Assembly: GCA_030762935.1 (NCBI GenBank)
Contig: CM060897.1
Location: 108,776,176 to 108,840,175, forward strand
DNA length: 64,000 nt
Source of the DNA: Hymenopus coronatus
Taxonomy: Eukaryota; Arthropoda; Insecta; Mantodea; Hymenopodidae
Direction: 5' to 3'
Part shown: piece after piece, positions 22,036-33,121 of the stretch
Layout: each line of letters opens with the position of its first letter
How positions within the stretch are numbered: the stretch's first letter is position 1
Translations under genes and position numbers: made by a program
Notes under the pieces: generated by a model
The model's database searches: none
Told to the model about the DNA's origin: nothing
Seen by the model: the letters and a program-made list of their open reading frames with translations, nothing else

Positions 22036-22318
22036 TATAAAATCATAACTCTTGGTATCTTCCAAAAATGCGATACAATGGTGAAAATTCTCCGGCCAAA
22101 ACTACCCTTTACATGGAATATTTTTCAAAATTTTGGATCTTCTAAGAGGGGCTCCAATAATTTTGATTAAAAATCATCTACATACTTAAGATTTTCACAT
22201 AACGAATAACATGTATAATTTTAATTTTATGGGAATACATTTTGTGTGAAGCATTCGTCACTTGGAGGGGATTTAGAATAATTTTGTTTTACTGGTAAAG
22301 TAAAAGAGTTAGACAACA
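22036..22318 (-). mobile_element. HER middle fragment
   Basis: Reversed HER core (CTTGGTATCTTCC, CTACCCTTTACATGGAA). It lies directly after the A-run of the preceding copy, so it may be the continuation of an older host element. Confidence 0.7.
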
Positions 22319-22581
22319 GTGCATCTTTGGAAAACGAGGAAGAATTGGAAAATGTCGGTCAAAGTTAATGAGAGTCTTATTTCAAGTCGCTGCTATGAAA
22401 ACCATTTTATCTGTACAAATAATGTACAATAATGCCGCTGTACAAATAATTTAATGGGAATTTTTACATTCTTTCTTCCAGTTGCCTATGACAAGTGGAG
22501 GAGGCATTATATATATAAATCCTTTAATATCTAATTATTATTATGTTATGTATGTCCTGTATTTTGTATTGTCCTCTTTAT

Positions 22582-22725
22582 TATTTTCTCTAACACGTAT
22601 GTATGATGTACATAGTGGATAGAGAGGATATTGTATTCTGCCCAAAAATTCGATACCGAGGTTTCATCGGAAATATATGTTTTGACACCCCTTGAATTCA
22701 TAAAAATCATTTTTAGAAAAACGCC

Positions 22726-22768
<43 letters not shown>

Positions 22769-22770
22769 GA
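22582..22770 (-). mobile_element. HER 3'-end fragment with (TG)n
   Basis: The fragment starts (reversed) ATTTTCTCTAACACG with a drifted palindrome ATGATGTACATAGTGG. It ends in the element's internal TG microsatellite, expanded here at 22728-22770. A SINE follows immediately. Confidence 0.8.
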
Positions 22771-22990
22771 GAACCCGGCGGAAGACGATGGATTTTTTCA
22801 GGCGTAAAAATCCTTAGCATGGCTTCTTTCCGAAGGGAAGTAAAGCCGTTGGTCCCGTGTCGTAGATTTACGGCACGTAAAAGAACTTCAAGCCTAATAG
22901 AGAGGCCTCTGAGCAAAATTAAGCGGTCTTTCACGCCCAATTTAAAATGGGACGCTGAGAACCTCAGCAGTTAAAGAGCGTTAATAAATA
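22771..22990 (+). mobile_element. SINE family A, 5' truncated
   Basis: It begins GAACCCGGCGGAAGACGATG, just after the B-box, and includes ATTTACGGCACGTAAAAGAA, GAGGCCTCTGAGCAAAATTA and the tail GCAGTTAAAGAGCGTTAATA. It appears inserted into or against the TG tract of a HER copy. Confidence 0.85.
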
Positions 22991-23168
22991 TGATGCCATT
23001 TACAATTTATTTCTTTTTACTAAAAGATTAAAACTGATTTACAAAGTCCTTGCACACACACAGGGAAAATTTAATTGGCAACATAGGGCTATGTGTTCAG
23101 TGAACCTCAAAACACGTATTTCCGGGATTTGTCAAAATTAGATAAAAAATAAATCTAAATTAAAAAAA

Positions 23169-23574
23169 ATCTGAAGTGTTCCATTCACATGACTTTCTCT
23201 ATATCTCTGCAACATTTTTTTTTTAAAAAGTTTATGTTTTTATTTACTTCATGGTAAGTGAGAAAAAATTAGCAGAAATAGCCTTATTACTTGCTTCCTT
23301 GTAAGTAGAAGCGAAATAAGGGAGTAACATAGGTTAAAGCGATTGCAAAAGGTGGTTGCTATGTGACTGAAGTTCCTTTGTTTGTATGGACAGGAGCTGA
23401 CAAATTCCTTCATGAGAAAAGTATAAGTATAAGTTTTTTAAAGCAGGTATAGTATAAGTTTTTTAAAAACAAGGAATATCTAAAAACCGATCAACTCCAC
23501 GACAAAAATGTATATAAAATAAATTGAGCGTTTTAATGTGCTCTACATTTTTTGTATGGTAAGTTTTTGTCTAT
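23169..23574 (+). mobile_element. HER element, 3' half missing
   Basis: The copy starts TCTGAAGTGTTCCATTCACA and stops at GTAAGTTTTTGTCTATG, where the antisense SINE head begins. Near 23430-23470 the segment GTATAAGTTTTTTAAA is duplicated locally. Confidence 0.8.
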
Positions 23575-23627
23575 GAACCCGCGACCTTGGGTATATGAAG
23601 TCAGCATGGTAACCATTACACCACGGA
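23575..23627 (-). mobile_element. Isolated SINE family A head (tRNA part only)
   Basis: On the minus strand it reads TCCGTGGTGTAATGGTTACC (A-box) to GGTCGCGGGTTC (B-box). It holds both promoter boxes and nothing of the SINE body. A piece with a 5' end but no 3' end is atypical for retroposition and may reflect deletion. Confidence 0.8.
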
Positions 23628-23644
23628 GGGCGACAAAGTAAAAA

Positions 23645-25340
23645 GATTTGATGTGTTACATTCACATGACTTAGTGTATCTTTTCTGCAACAAACTATTC
23701 TTACATAATTTTTATTCTATCTGTTTCATGCTAATCTAGATAAACATTAGCAAATACGTTTATTACTATTTTCTATTACGCACAACAGGAATAAGGGAAT
23801 AAACTATGTTAAAGCGAGAGTTAAATCTTTAAAAGCTGGTCGCTAGGTGAAAAAAAAACAACTAAATTCTCTTTGCATGCACTGGAATAAAATATAGATG
23901 AGCGAATGACGACATCCCAGTATAAGTACTGAAACATTGAAACCAATAACTAGGGATATCTCGGAAAAGTTTAACTCTACAGAAATGTATAGGGGATAAA
24001 ATGGGGTTGTTAACGACATCTAAATTTTTGTGCAGAAAGATATTGTCTTATCCCTTAAGCTTTACGAGCTGTGCAAGTCATTCAGAATGAAGAGGACTTC
24101 AGAGGCTATTCTCAGAAAATTCAAAATATACATTTCATTTTTCATGTAAGTATCTTAATATATGACATTTTAGAGCCATTTTTTTTGGAAAATCAAAGTT
24201 TTTGAAAGAAATTCCATATAAAAGGTAGTTCGTTCATGAAAATCCTCTTATCGCATTCTTGGAAGATGTTGAACTTAAATATAAATTTTAGTATTTAATG
24301 AATTTTTCATTTTTACTTTCTCTATACGAACTATTTACATAGTGTGTAGAGATGGTATTGCACTCCACTAAAAAATTCGATACTGAGATTTCACCGGAAA
24401 TGTATCTTTTAGGGTCCCCTGTATCCAAAAAAAAGCATTTTCAGAAAAAGGTCCATGTGTGTGTGTCCGTGTGTCCGTGTATCCATGTGTCTGTGAACAC
24501 GATAACTCCAAAACGAAAAGTCGGAAAAATGCCAAACTTGGTATTTAAGGTTAGTATCTTCCAGGAGTGCGACACGAAGATTTTGAAAAAAAAATCCCCC
24601 CACCCACTATTAACTACGCTTTACATGGAACTTTTTTCGAAAATTTTGTTTTTCTTAAAAATGGCTCTAACGATTTTGATTAAAATATCGTATATTAAAG
24701 ATATTTACCTGACAAATAAAATGTATATCTTGAATTTTCTGGGAATAGCCTCTGAAGACTTCTTTACGGAATTTTGTATAACTGCTAAACCGTAAGAGAT
24801 GGACAAAAACTTACCATACAGAAATGTAGAGCACGTTAAAACACACAATTTATGTTATGTACATTTTTTAGTGGAGTTGATCGTTTTTTCGATATTATTT
24901 GTTTTTGGTTTCAGCTATAAAAAATATACTTTTCTCATACAGGAATTTGTTAACTCATGTCCATACAAACAAAGGAACTTTAGTCATATAGCAACCAGCT
25001 TTTGACTATTACTTTAACCTATGGTACTTCCTTATTTCCCTTCTACTTACAAGGAAGCAAGAAATAAGGCTATTTCTACTAATTTTTTCTTGATTAGCAT
25101 GAAGTAAATAGAAGCAGTTGTTTTTTAAGAATAATTTGTTGCAGAGATGTAGAGAAAGTGATGTGAATGGAACACATCAGATTTTTTTAGTTATTTTGCC
25201 GACACACTCACGGAAATTTTTATAAAAATGCTTTCGTTTATCAGGAGACCTCAAAACATATTTCCGGTTAAATCTCTCATATAATTTTTGGATAAACAAT
25301 ACTATCTTCTCTATTAATGTGCACATTGTACGTGGCAGAA
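23645..25340 (+). mobile_element. HER host element split by a nested HER
   Basis: The left part, 23645-24314, starts TTTGATGTGTTACATTCACA and runs to GAATTTTTCATTTTT. The right part, 25189-25340, resumes AGTTATTTTGCCGACACACT and ends near GTACGTGGCAGAAA. Together they restore the HER order, with the insertion in the T-run of the 'TTTTCGTTTTTGAG' block. Confidence 0.85.
24315..25181 (-). mobile_element. HER element, full length, nested
   Basis: An 867-bp type-1 copy starts (reversed) ACTTTCTCTATACGAAC and ends GGAACACATCAGA, bordered by T-runs inside the host HER. It contains the longest HER-associated reading frame (plus strand 24352-24795, 147 codons). That frame has no recognisable domain and crosses low-complexity GTGTGTCC repeats. 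Confidence 0.9.
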
Positions 25341-25345
25341 AAAAA

Positions 25346-25799
25346 AAATTAACGACGGTGTCAATTGTTAGGATCATATCGGCGCCGCCGGTATGCCGGT
25401 ATTTCGTTCCGCAGGAGTTCTTTTGCTTGACAGTAAATTAATTGACATGGACTGTCGCTTTTAATCTTTTGATAAAATATTAAATGATGTTAGAAGACGT
25501 CTTATGGCCTCATATCCGTTAGAACGAATTGGTATTTGCAATTTTGAATTATCAAAACTGGTGAGTGAATATGAGTTTCTCTACACACACAGACGCACAA
25601 ATTTTAGCTTTTTATAATAATATTATGGATATAGCTCTTCGTTTTTAGGGGTTTCTTTAGTATTTGAAAACTATTCGTCTTCTCAGGTTAAGGGAAAACC
25701 CCGGAAAAGAACATTAACCGATATTCGAACTCGGGACCTCTTGAATGTTGTTTGAAAACTATTACATGCTTGTGAAAAAGCATTTCTTAACATATTTTT
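25346..25799. other. Intronic sequence, possible SINE trace
   Basis: Mostly unrecognised. A reversed trace GAACTCGGGACCTCTTGAAT near 25728 resembles the B-box region of a tRNA-derived SINE. Confidence 0.35.
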
Positions 25800-26672
25800 A
25801 ATTTCTCTAGCACATATGTGTAATGTACATAGTGGAAAGAGAATGTGTTGTATTCCACCCAAAAGTTTGATACCGAGATTTCACCTTCGATAAAAAAAAA
25901 AAAAATTGTCTGTTTGTGTGTGTGTGTGTGTTTGTGTGTTTGGAAGCATAACTCAAAAACGAAATGTTGGTTAAAACTCAAACTTGGCATTTAATTTCAG
26001 TATTTTCCAAGGATTACAACACGAAGATTTGCAGGAAAATCCCCCAACGCCCAACTACCATTTACTTGGAACGTTTTTTGAAAGTTTTGATTTTCTCCAA
26101 AATGACTATAACGATTTTGATTAAAGTACGATGTGCTTAATATATTTTTATCACAAATAAAATATATATCTTGAACGTTCTGGGAATAGCCTCTGAAGAT
26201 CTCTCTTCCTTCTGGATGACTTTTGTTTAACTTGTGTATAACTGGTAAACCATAAGCGATAGACAAAATTTATTGCATACTAAATGTAAATCTCGTCAAA
26301 ACACAAGTTTGTTATACGCTATATTTTTATTGTATAGTTAACCGTTATCGACATACTCTGAGTTAATGGTTTTAGTTTTAAGGTATTTAAACTTTTCTCA
26401 AACGGGAAGACATCTTTCTTTTCGTCTCTCTTTTATTTACCCTAGCAAAGAGAGTATTTCAATTGTTTTATATAGCGACTGACTTTTAAAAGATTTGAAT
26501 GTCATTTAGAATAGTGCAGTCCCTTATTTCCCTTATATTTATAAATAAGTAAGAAGAACAACTCTGCAATTGTTTTTCTCGGTTAGCATGATGTAGATAA
26601 AAGAACACTCTCTTGAAAGAAACATTTGTCTGCGGAACAGCTAGAGAAAGTCATGTGAATGGAACACGTCAG
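25800..26672 (-). mobile_element. HER element, type 2, near full length
   Basis: The copy starts (reversed) ATTTCTCTAGCACATATG and ends CAGCTAGAGAAAGTCATG then GAACACGTCAGG. The matched AGC/GCT ends are clear. It contains an expanded A-run near 25892 and TG repeats near 25918-25938. Confidence 0.85.
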
Positions 26673-26675
26673 GTT

Positions 26676-28024
26676 TTCCCACAGTTACTGCCACTGTTCA
26701 GGCGTTTGTCATAGCGGGAAATCAACTTTTGTATGCCCTCTTCAAAGCAAGCTGCCGTCAGTGAAGACAGCCACTTCTGAGCGCTGTGTTTTGAGTCGTT
26801 ATCGTTGTCAAAGCGCCTTGCTCCTAACCTCACGCTTCAGGTTCAAGAACAAATGACAGTCAGAAGGCTTTAGATATGAAGATTGAAATGATTCCTACCG
26901 GATTGGTAGGGTTTTGTGTGATACCAGCTATACAATGCTTTTACTGAACATTCCACGTCTTTTGTTTTGATTTGCGGGCGAAGATTTCTCAACGTTTCAC
27001 GATATCGTGCCTCATTGAAGGAACTAAACAAGCAGAATTCCCTGTCTATCCCAGAAAACACTGTGCTCATGATTTTTCGTGCTGACACGTGTTTGGAATT
27101 TTTGTCGTTTGGGGGATCATGGTGCCTCCCCTTTGACTGTTTTGATCCTATAGTGACAAGACAAACCCAAGTTTCATCACCGTACAATATCCTGCTTAAG
27201 AATTCATTTCCGTCACTCTACTGTGTATCCAGAATCTTAGTTTTTTTTGTTTTTTTTCCAAGAAGTAAGTCTTTACTTACCCACTCCCCTCACATTAGTG
27301 AGTACAATAGAATCACACGCATTGCAGGTTTCTGAGACAGGTTTAAGAAAAGGCCTGGTCGGTCCGGAGGCTACACTAATTTAAAGTGTCGACAGACTGA
27401 GGGGTGGGTAATGATGTTAAGAATTTGGACAAACTATATCGGGTAAGAAATGTCAAAGCACTGTCCAGTCGCTTTGTTTTGTGGACATCCTTAAGAATCT
27501 TCGGAATCCAACGGGAACACAGTTTAATTTCAATAATTTAAGCTGTTTGTGACAATCTTTGTGGAAATTTGTGGAAACACATTATGAAGCGTTCTTAATG
27601 TGAACAGTCTGTTTTCACAAATTGTCTAATTCACTTGTTCAACCAAACCATTAGTGACAAGAGAAGGCCGCCCACTTTGTGATGAACACTTGATTGTCCA
27701 TCATTGAATTGTCTAACCCACTTTCTCTCCATTAGATCTGTCATATTTTACCGTAAAACTGTACAAGTTGACAAATTTCAGCTGACTTAACATTCCTTGC
27801 GCTCAAAAACGCATCACGGTACGCACTTCATAGCCGGCGGGATCAATTATTATCTTAAACATTTTGATCAACCAATAACAACTGTAAACACGACACAGTC
27901 GACTGTAATGGCGTCAACGGACAGAAAATGAACCAAAGAGACTTGTGCGCATGCGTGGAACTGTAACACAAGCATTGCGGTGGCGGAAGAACGAAATCGT
28001 ACTTATTTTCCGGGCACGCCTCGG
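26676..28024 (-). mobile_element. mariner transposon relic A, transposase broken
   Basis: The high-coordinate end reads (reverse) CGAGGCGTGCCCGGAAAATA, matching the TIR of the copy at 61989-62653. Downstream in reading direction come pieces of transposase: CSRWIPKILKDVHKTKRLDS near 27500-27430, GDETWVCLVTIGSKQ at 27187 with the first catalytic Asp, SARKIMSTVF, RYRETLRNLR, and FEEGIQKLISRYDKRLNSG near 26750-26700. The order is that of a roughly 345-residue mariner transposase with a D,D34D catalytic triad. Frameshifts, a corrupted region around the second Asp and loss of the last tens of bases (no 3' TIR) make it inactive. Confidence 0.88.
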
Positions 28025-28560
28025 GTTGCATATTAACAACGAAGCAAGGACGACTGATATTTCCTTATAAATAGGATCATAAAAATAAGATCATAAAAAT
28101 AGAGGTAGTCGAAAATTCTATATAAAACCAGTTCCGATATGCAGTCATATTAAACTCAAATGTTCTAGGGTGTATACAGCATACAGAAAGGGACATTCGA
28201 ACTATCGCGGATGGGGCCGTCAGTCATTGGGACAGAGCCCCGTAAGTATACCTTATGGCCTTTTACAACTTACGTGACCCACGGAAGGAGGAATCAGGGG
28301 AGAGACCCGAAAAGGGTGACCAGATCCGGATGAGGTCACAAGGACTTCATTACCAGATCGAACGCATATGACCTTCCGGACTCTTGTAAGTATGATAGCT
28401 CGAAAGCACTCAAAGGTGGATCCCTTAATTATGCTAAGGAAGAAATCTTTACAGTCATAACTCGCCGAACCCGTCGCCTGGCCCTTCAATCTTGAAACAG
28501 ATGACAAGGAAGTGATTGAAACGAGGACAGTTAAGTCGTGTTTAAAGATGAACTACCCCA
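28025..28560. other. Unassigned repeat-like sequence
   Basis: Moderate GC content and no recognisable coding sequence. A minus-strand 84-codon frame at 28507-28253 lacks family resemblance. It may be the body of the tRNA-derived element whose head lies at 28560-28700. Confidence 0.35.
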
Positions 28561-28700
28561 CTATTCGCCTGCGCACTTAGAGAAACCACGATAAACCTCT
28601 GAATTGGTGGATGGTCTACGGTATTCGAACCTGGGACCGCTCTAACGCGAGCACAAATGCTACCTTGAGTCAACCCACTGGGTACAACGAGGGAAACACC
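28560..28700 (-). mobile_element. tRNA-derived SINE head, reverse
   Basis: On the minus strand, CTCAAGGTAGCATTTGTGCT leads to a B-box-like CCAGGTTCGAATACCG. The 28560-28600 part reads as body. Boundaries are unclear. Confidence 0.5.
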
Positions 28701-28900
28701 TCTGTTAGATCCATTATCACCAGGAGGAAGGAAAGACATTAGGGATTCACAGAAATCTGCAAGGTAGGTAGACAGCAGACACGCGGAAGTTTCTAATGTT
28801 CTTGGCGGAAAAACCGTCCCGCTACTAGCCTAGAGAGATAGGGGTAGAGGTAGAAATAGAGAAACGACCCATTAAGTCAGGCAGCCCTTTAAGGTAATTT

Positions 28901-28942
28901 CCGCCTGCGGTGCGTAAGTAGTTAAAGCGGGCGTTAAACACA
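28901..28942 (+). mobile_element. Third short SINE family D tail
   Basis: CCGCCTGCGGTGCGTAAGTA and GTTAAAGCGGGCGTTAAACA are the same 3' segment as at 5494 and 6146, beginning at the CCGC-CT-GCGG dyad. There is no A-tail and no clear target duplication, so it is older or a chance remnant. Confidence 0.7.
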
Positions 28943-29030
28943 GGAATTAGTCCTTCCTTTGAACAAGCATCTGCATCATCTGTCCGATGCCACGAAATTT
29001 AGCACACCAGCAAGTTGAGATAGAAACTGA

Positions 29031-29298
29031 AATGCCTCTGCGGTCAAGTAGTCGGCATTCTGGCTTCTCAAACCAAAGGTTACGTGTTCGATTCCCGGCT
29101 GGGGTGGGACATTTTTCTTTAACCAGAATTATTTTATAATCCCCACAGAGTCTGGAAGTATGAATTTGTGTGTTTAATATTAATGTGATAAATTCAACGT
29201 TAAGAAGCCTACAGTTCAGCAGTTATTTTCCAAATCAAAGCCCCAAAAATGAGCGAAGAAGCTAAAGGAGGCTATACAAATGAAACAATAAAAAAAAG
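29031..29298 (+). mobile_element. tRNA-derived SINE, family C
   Basis: The head is GCCTCTGCGGTCAAGTAGTC with B-box GTGTTCGATTCCCGGC. The body CTTTAACCAGAATTA, CCCCACAGAGTCTGGAAG and tail GGAGGCTATACAAATGAAAC with AATAAAAAAAA match the copy at 47236-47519. Confidence 0.85.
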
Positions 29299-29462
29299 GG
29301 AAACAAGAGAAAGGCATCAGTGGTAGACGAGAAACCACCCCAAAATTCTAAACAAGCATTCCAGACTAATCACCGTGCCAGAGAAAATCACTTAAAACCC
29401 AAAGACAGATTGGGTGATCCACGGGAATCGAATCCAGTACCTCCGAGTGTGGTTTTCACACG
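29299..29462 (-). mobile_element. SINE-like relic, reverse
   Basis: On the minus strand a head with B-box CTGGATTCGATTCCCGTGG (near 29435) is followed by a body with TTTTCTCTGGCACGGTGAT. It is adjacent to the family C SINE in opposite orientation. Confidence 0.5.
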
Positions 29463-29553
29463 TTACTATGAAACGAATCTTTAGAGGCATTAAATGTAAT
29501 AATGATAAAGCCCAAACGGCGAAAAGATGCAATTTTGAAGCCTGGGTCAAAAA

Positions 29554-30384
29554 TCGGATATGTTCCATTCACATGTCTTAATCTATAGCTAACAAATTGT
29601 TATTAAAATGCTTATTCTTCTATCTACTTCATGCGAATCGGGATAAACATTAGAAGAAACGGGCTTACTTGTAAGTAGAAGGGAAATAAGGGAGTACCAT
29701 AGGGTAAAGCGATAGTCAAATCTATTAAAAACTTGCTGTTATATGATTGAAATTTCTTTGTTTGTATGACAAGAGTGGACAAATTCCCGTGTAAGAAAAT
29801 TATAAGTGTTGTAAAGCTGAAACCATTATCAAGGAACATCTTAGAAACAGTCAGCTCTACCAAAAAAGGTATATGACTAAGTCATGCGTTTTGACGAGAT
29901 CTATATTTCTTGTGCAATAAGTTTTTCCTGTCTCTTACGTTTACCGGTTATGAAAAATTCAGCAACATTCATCCAAAATATAAACGTCTTCAGCGACTGT
30001 TCCCAGAAAATTCAAGATACACATTTTATTTGTCGTGTAAATGTCTTTAATATACGACATTTAATCAAAATCGTCAGTCATTTTTAAGAAAATCAATATT
30101 TTCGAAAAATTTTCCAATATAAATGGTAGTTTGTAGTGGGGCGGGTGGTTTCTTGAAAATCTTCATGTCGTATCCTTGGGAAATACTAATCATAAATACC
30201 AAGTTTGCTATTTAATGGACTTTTCGTTTTTGAGCTGTACTGTCCGCAAACAGACCCCTTTTTCTAAAAATGTATTTTTGGATTCAGGGGGTCTCGAAAC
30301 ATGTACTTCTCGGTATCGAATTTTTAGGTGAAATATAACACCTTCTGTATACAATGTGTACATACGTAGTATGTGTAGAAGAAG
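29554..30384 (+). mobile_element. HER element, near full length
   Basis: The copy starts TCGGATATGTTCCATTCACA with a drifted CTTAATCTATAGC end. It ends TGTGTACATACGTAGTATGT then GTAGAAGAAGT, and is flanked by A-runs on both sides. Confidence 0.85.
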
Positions 30385-31517
30385 TAAAAGGCATCTATTA
30401 GATACAATAAGGACACAGATGATGTCATGTATACTAGAAAAACCTTGAAATTATATCTTTCTGACATGATGTTCACTTAATCAACCTAGTATCATGTATT
30501 TTAAATCATAAAAGAAAATACCAAGATTTTCAGCTGTAGCAAGATAATGAATTCTTGTTTTAAAATTGGGAATTAAATATTTTCCTATTCTTTCAGATAA
30601 ATACTCAGTATCATTGTTGTAAAGCTATTGCGTGAAACGCTATCGTGCACAGAAATGAAGATGTCTGCAATTATCCTTCGTATACGTTGACAGAAACTCC
30701 TAAAAGTAATTATAAAAGTTACTAAAGAAAACAGGAAATGATCCCCAGACCGCCTCAAACTTTGGAAAGTTTGTCTCGGGTTTGGAACGTCAGGGAACTT
30801 ACGAAGAAAAGGAGCACATTTACACATTATTTGTAGTGCGTTGGGTTGATATTTAAGTATGCTTCATACTTAAGTTTGGCGTACTTTTTATTGATTTATA
30901 CTACCTAAAAGTGCCCCATTATTTCCAAAGGAACCTTATTGAAAACTTGAAACAAAAGCAGCTAAATAGAGTTAAATCTTTTGCTGAAAGGGGAAGTAGA
31001 TACCTAATTGTAACTAGTGTTGTTTATTCGTTTGTTAGTGTCTATGTTTGTGAGGTTCCTTCTTGGCACTCTCTGGATAAAAACAATTGAACGAGGACTT
31101 GTAAATCTGATCCTCTAAGTCTTATGCATAAAACATGAAGTGAAGAACATACCAACACTATATAACAACGAATTCTTCTTAATTACAATTTAGTAAGCAT
31201 ACAATTTCCTTCGTAAACATGTAAAGGTAAAGGCTAGAGAACGCCGGGGGACAATTCACTCACTGTGACCTAGAAAGATCTATTGCACGCTAACATGCCT
31301 TAGGAGGGAGGATGAAGTGAAGGGACCACAGGGGACCGCAGACTGGGTGCAGGAGGTCTCAGAGTCCCGCGAAAGTCCTTGTTGGCTGATAGTTCATCCC
31401 AGAGCACCACACAGTCGCCTACGCCAAGGGTTCCGGGCATCAGTAAAGCAACCGTCCCCGCTCCCTTGGGAAACAACCATAGTGCCGCCCCAACGCCACA
31501 AAATTAAATTAAGTTTT
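30385..31517. other. Intronic sequence with one short palindrome
   Basis: A dyad near 30852-30874 (TTTAAGTATG, 3-nt loop, CATACTTAAG) is the only structure seen in the first part. 31230-31500 is GC-richer and looks like an unassigned repeat. The 106-codon frame at 31317-31637 overlaps a SINE and is not a gene. Confidence 0.4.
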
Positions 31518-31765
31518 ATTCATAAACACTCTTTGACCGCTGGGGTTCTCAGCGTCCCAGTCTATATTAGGGAGCAAGACCACTTAATTTCGCTCAGAGG
31601 CTCTTTATCAGGCTTGAGGTTCTTTAACGTGCCGTAAATTTACGATACCGGGCCAACGGCTGTACTTCCCTTCCGAAGGAAGCCATACTAAGGATCTTTA
31701 CCCGGAAGAAAATCCATCGCCCTCTGACAGGGTTTAACCCTCTACCTTGGTGACCCTTACTAAGA
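31518..31765 (-). mobile_element. SINE family A, reverse
   Basis: Read on the minus strand it has the full body (TTTACGGCACGTTAAAGAA, CTTGAGGTTC complement, CAGCGGTCAAAGAGTG tail) and a degraded B-box near 31728 (AGGGTTAAACCC). Confidence 0.8.
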
Positions 31766-32324
31766 ATAGGATTCCCAAACCACATGCATCCGCGCGCCAC
31801 ATACCTGCACAGCCACACACTAGGAGCCCAGAGACACAAACACTGAAAATTGGGAAGCAAATGACAGTAATGGAGAATAAGCACCGCATCATTCGCCGGG
31901 AGAGGGGGGGGCCACAAGAAACCCCAAGTCAGAGTGTGCGTTCGACAGGGATCGAGTCCCGGATCTCGGAAATTCGAGTAGTAGTATTAATTAAGTACAT
32001 AATAATACATCGATTGTGTCACACAGTCACATGAGACGGGTGTCCGTATATGTTCTTTAAAAATACTTGAATTTAAAATATTACCTAACTCTAAATTACA
32101 TATCTTCATAGCACTGGAAATACACACACACATATGCGCGCGCTACAACAAACCAACAAAAGAGGGAACACTCTGATATCACACATACACATACCCGCAC
32201 TCACAACTACACCCACAACATGTATTTAATTAAAACAGGTCTAAATTAAATGAAAGTGTAGGAAGGACAGCATTAGCGGTGTACTTACAGTTTTGTAATA
32301 TTAAAGCTTACTTACACCATTTAT
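31766..32324. other. Unassigned sequence with SINE-like traces
   Basis: A reversed or direct tRNA-like CAGGGATCGAGTCCCGG lies near 31950. 32120-32225 is rich in ACACAC motifs. Nothing else was recognised. Confidence 0.35.
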
Positions 32325-32325
32325 T

Positions 32326-32603
32326 GGATTTTTTTATTCCGTGCCTGCTTGAACCACTTTTAAACGCACTCATCGATGTTAGGATTTTCAAGCCCTTTTG
32401 CTCCTTTTAAATTTCGCCACTGTTTGTAACTACACTGTTCAAAATTTATTTTTAAGCTACGTAGACAACGTATTCTGCGAGGTTCCAAAGTCTCTTGCGA
32501 TGTCACATTTTTTTAAACCTTTTACCACTTTGCGAATGGCTGCTGCCTTTTCAACTAAAATAAGAGTTTTGTAATTTACACGTTTAGATTTGGAGAGAGC
32601 CAT
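32326..32603 (-). pseudogene. CENP-B/pogo-type helix-turn-helix, with stops
   Basis: The ATG at 32603 opens MALSKSKRVNYKTLILVEKA, then AAIRKVVKGLKKCDIARDFG and TSQNTLST, the first helix-turn-helix of CENP-B/pogo transposases. It is followed by a stop, LKNKF, another stop and, in a shifted frame, NIDECV-KWFKQARNKK, the second CENP-B helix-turn-helix. The nonsense changes show it is inactive. Confidence 0.82.
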
Positions 32604-32846
32604 TCTCAGCTCAGTTCACTACTTAAACACACACTGATGATTTTGATGTAACTGTGTACAACGTTTAAAAATGCTCCCTTTACAGCACGGGAAGTTATTT
32701 GCTGTAAACGTAGGCCAACATGTGACTACATAGACAGAATGGATAGGTGTAGTGTTCACAATGATAACAAGTGTCTTGGCAGGTAATAAGTTTCTGGAAT
32801 TGCACAAAAAAGTTTGGGTAGCCTACATTCCTTACCAGCAGGAGAA

Positions 32847-32944
32847 GGAATTGGAACTACATTATGATGCATTTCCTGGAATTAAGCAAGGGAAAGGAAT
32901 GGGACTACAGTACGGCACAAATCCTGGAATTTACAAAGCAAGTT
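32847..32944. repeat. Imperfect 49-bp tandem repeat, two units
   Basis: Unit 1, 32847-32895 (GGAATTGGAACTACA...TCCTGGAATTAAG), and unit 2, 32896-32944 (GGAATGGGACTACAG...TCCTGGAATTTAC), are about three-quarters identical. They lie in the non-coding part of the Tigger relic. Confidence 0.75.
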
Positions 32945-33121
32945 TGACTAACTTATAATTTTTTCACTCACTCTCGTTTAATATTATATCGAAATATCCC
33001 CAAAAATGTTGATTTATAGACTTTTTAACACTGCTTTGTATAGGAATGCCAAGAGACCATGCTAAAACCTCGAATTATTCACCATTTCGAATTAAAACGT
33101 TCGAATTAATCAAGTTCAACT

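Larger units (their letters stand above)
32325..33121 (-). mobile_element. pogo/Tigger-type DNA transposon relic
   Basis: The right end reads, on the minus strand, CAGTTGAACTTGATTAATTC then GAACGTTTTAATTCGAA, the Tigger/pogo terminal-repeat style with alternating AATTCGAA motifs. Inside, a CENP-B-type DNA-binding N-terminus begins at 32603. The left end and DDE domain are missing. Confidence 0.8.

Noticed and set aside
22728..22770. (TG)n and the many CA/TG tracts as independent regulatory repeats
   Set aside because: They fall at one fixed position of the HER consensus (near CACACACGGACC), so they are part of the element.
24352..24795. 147-codon open frame inside a HER copy, with partly similar frames in other copies (for example 13551-13838, 63221-63460)
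   Set aside because: Open frames in HER occur on both strands and in different phases, contain low-complexity GTGTCC repeats and stops in most copies. The similarity is that of the DNA, not of a selected protein.
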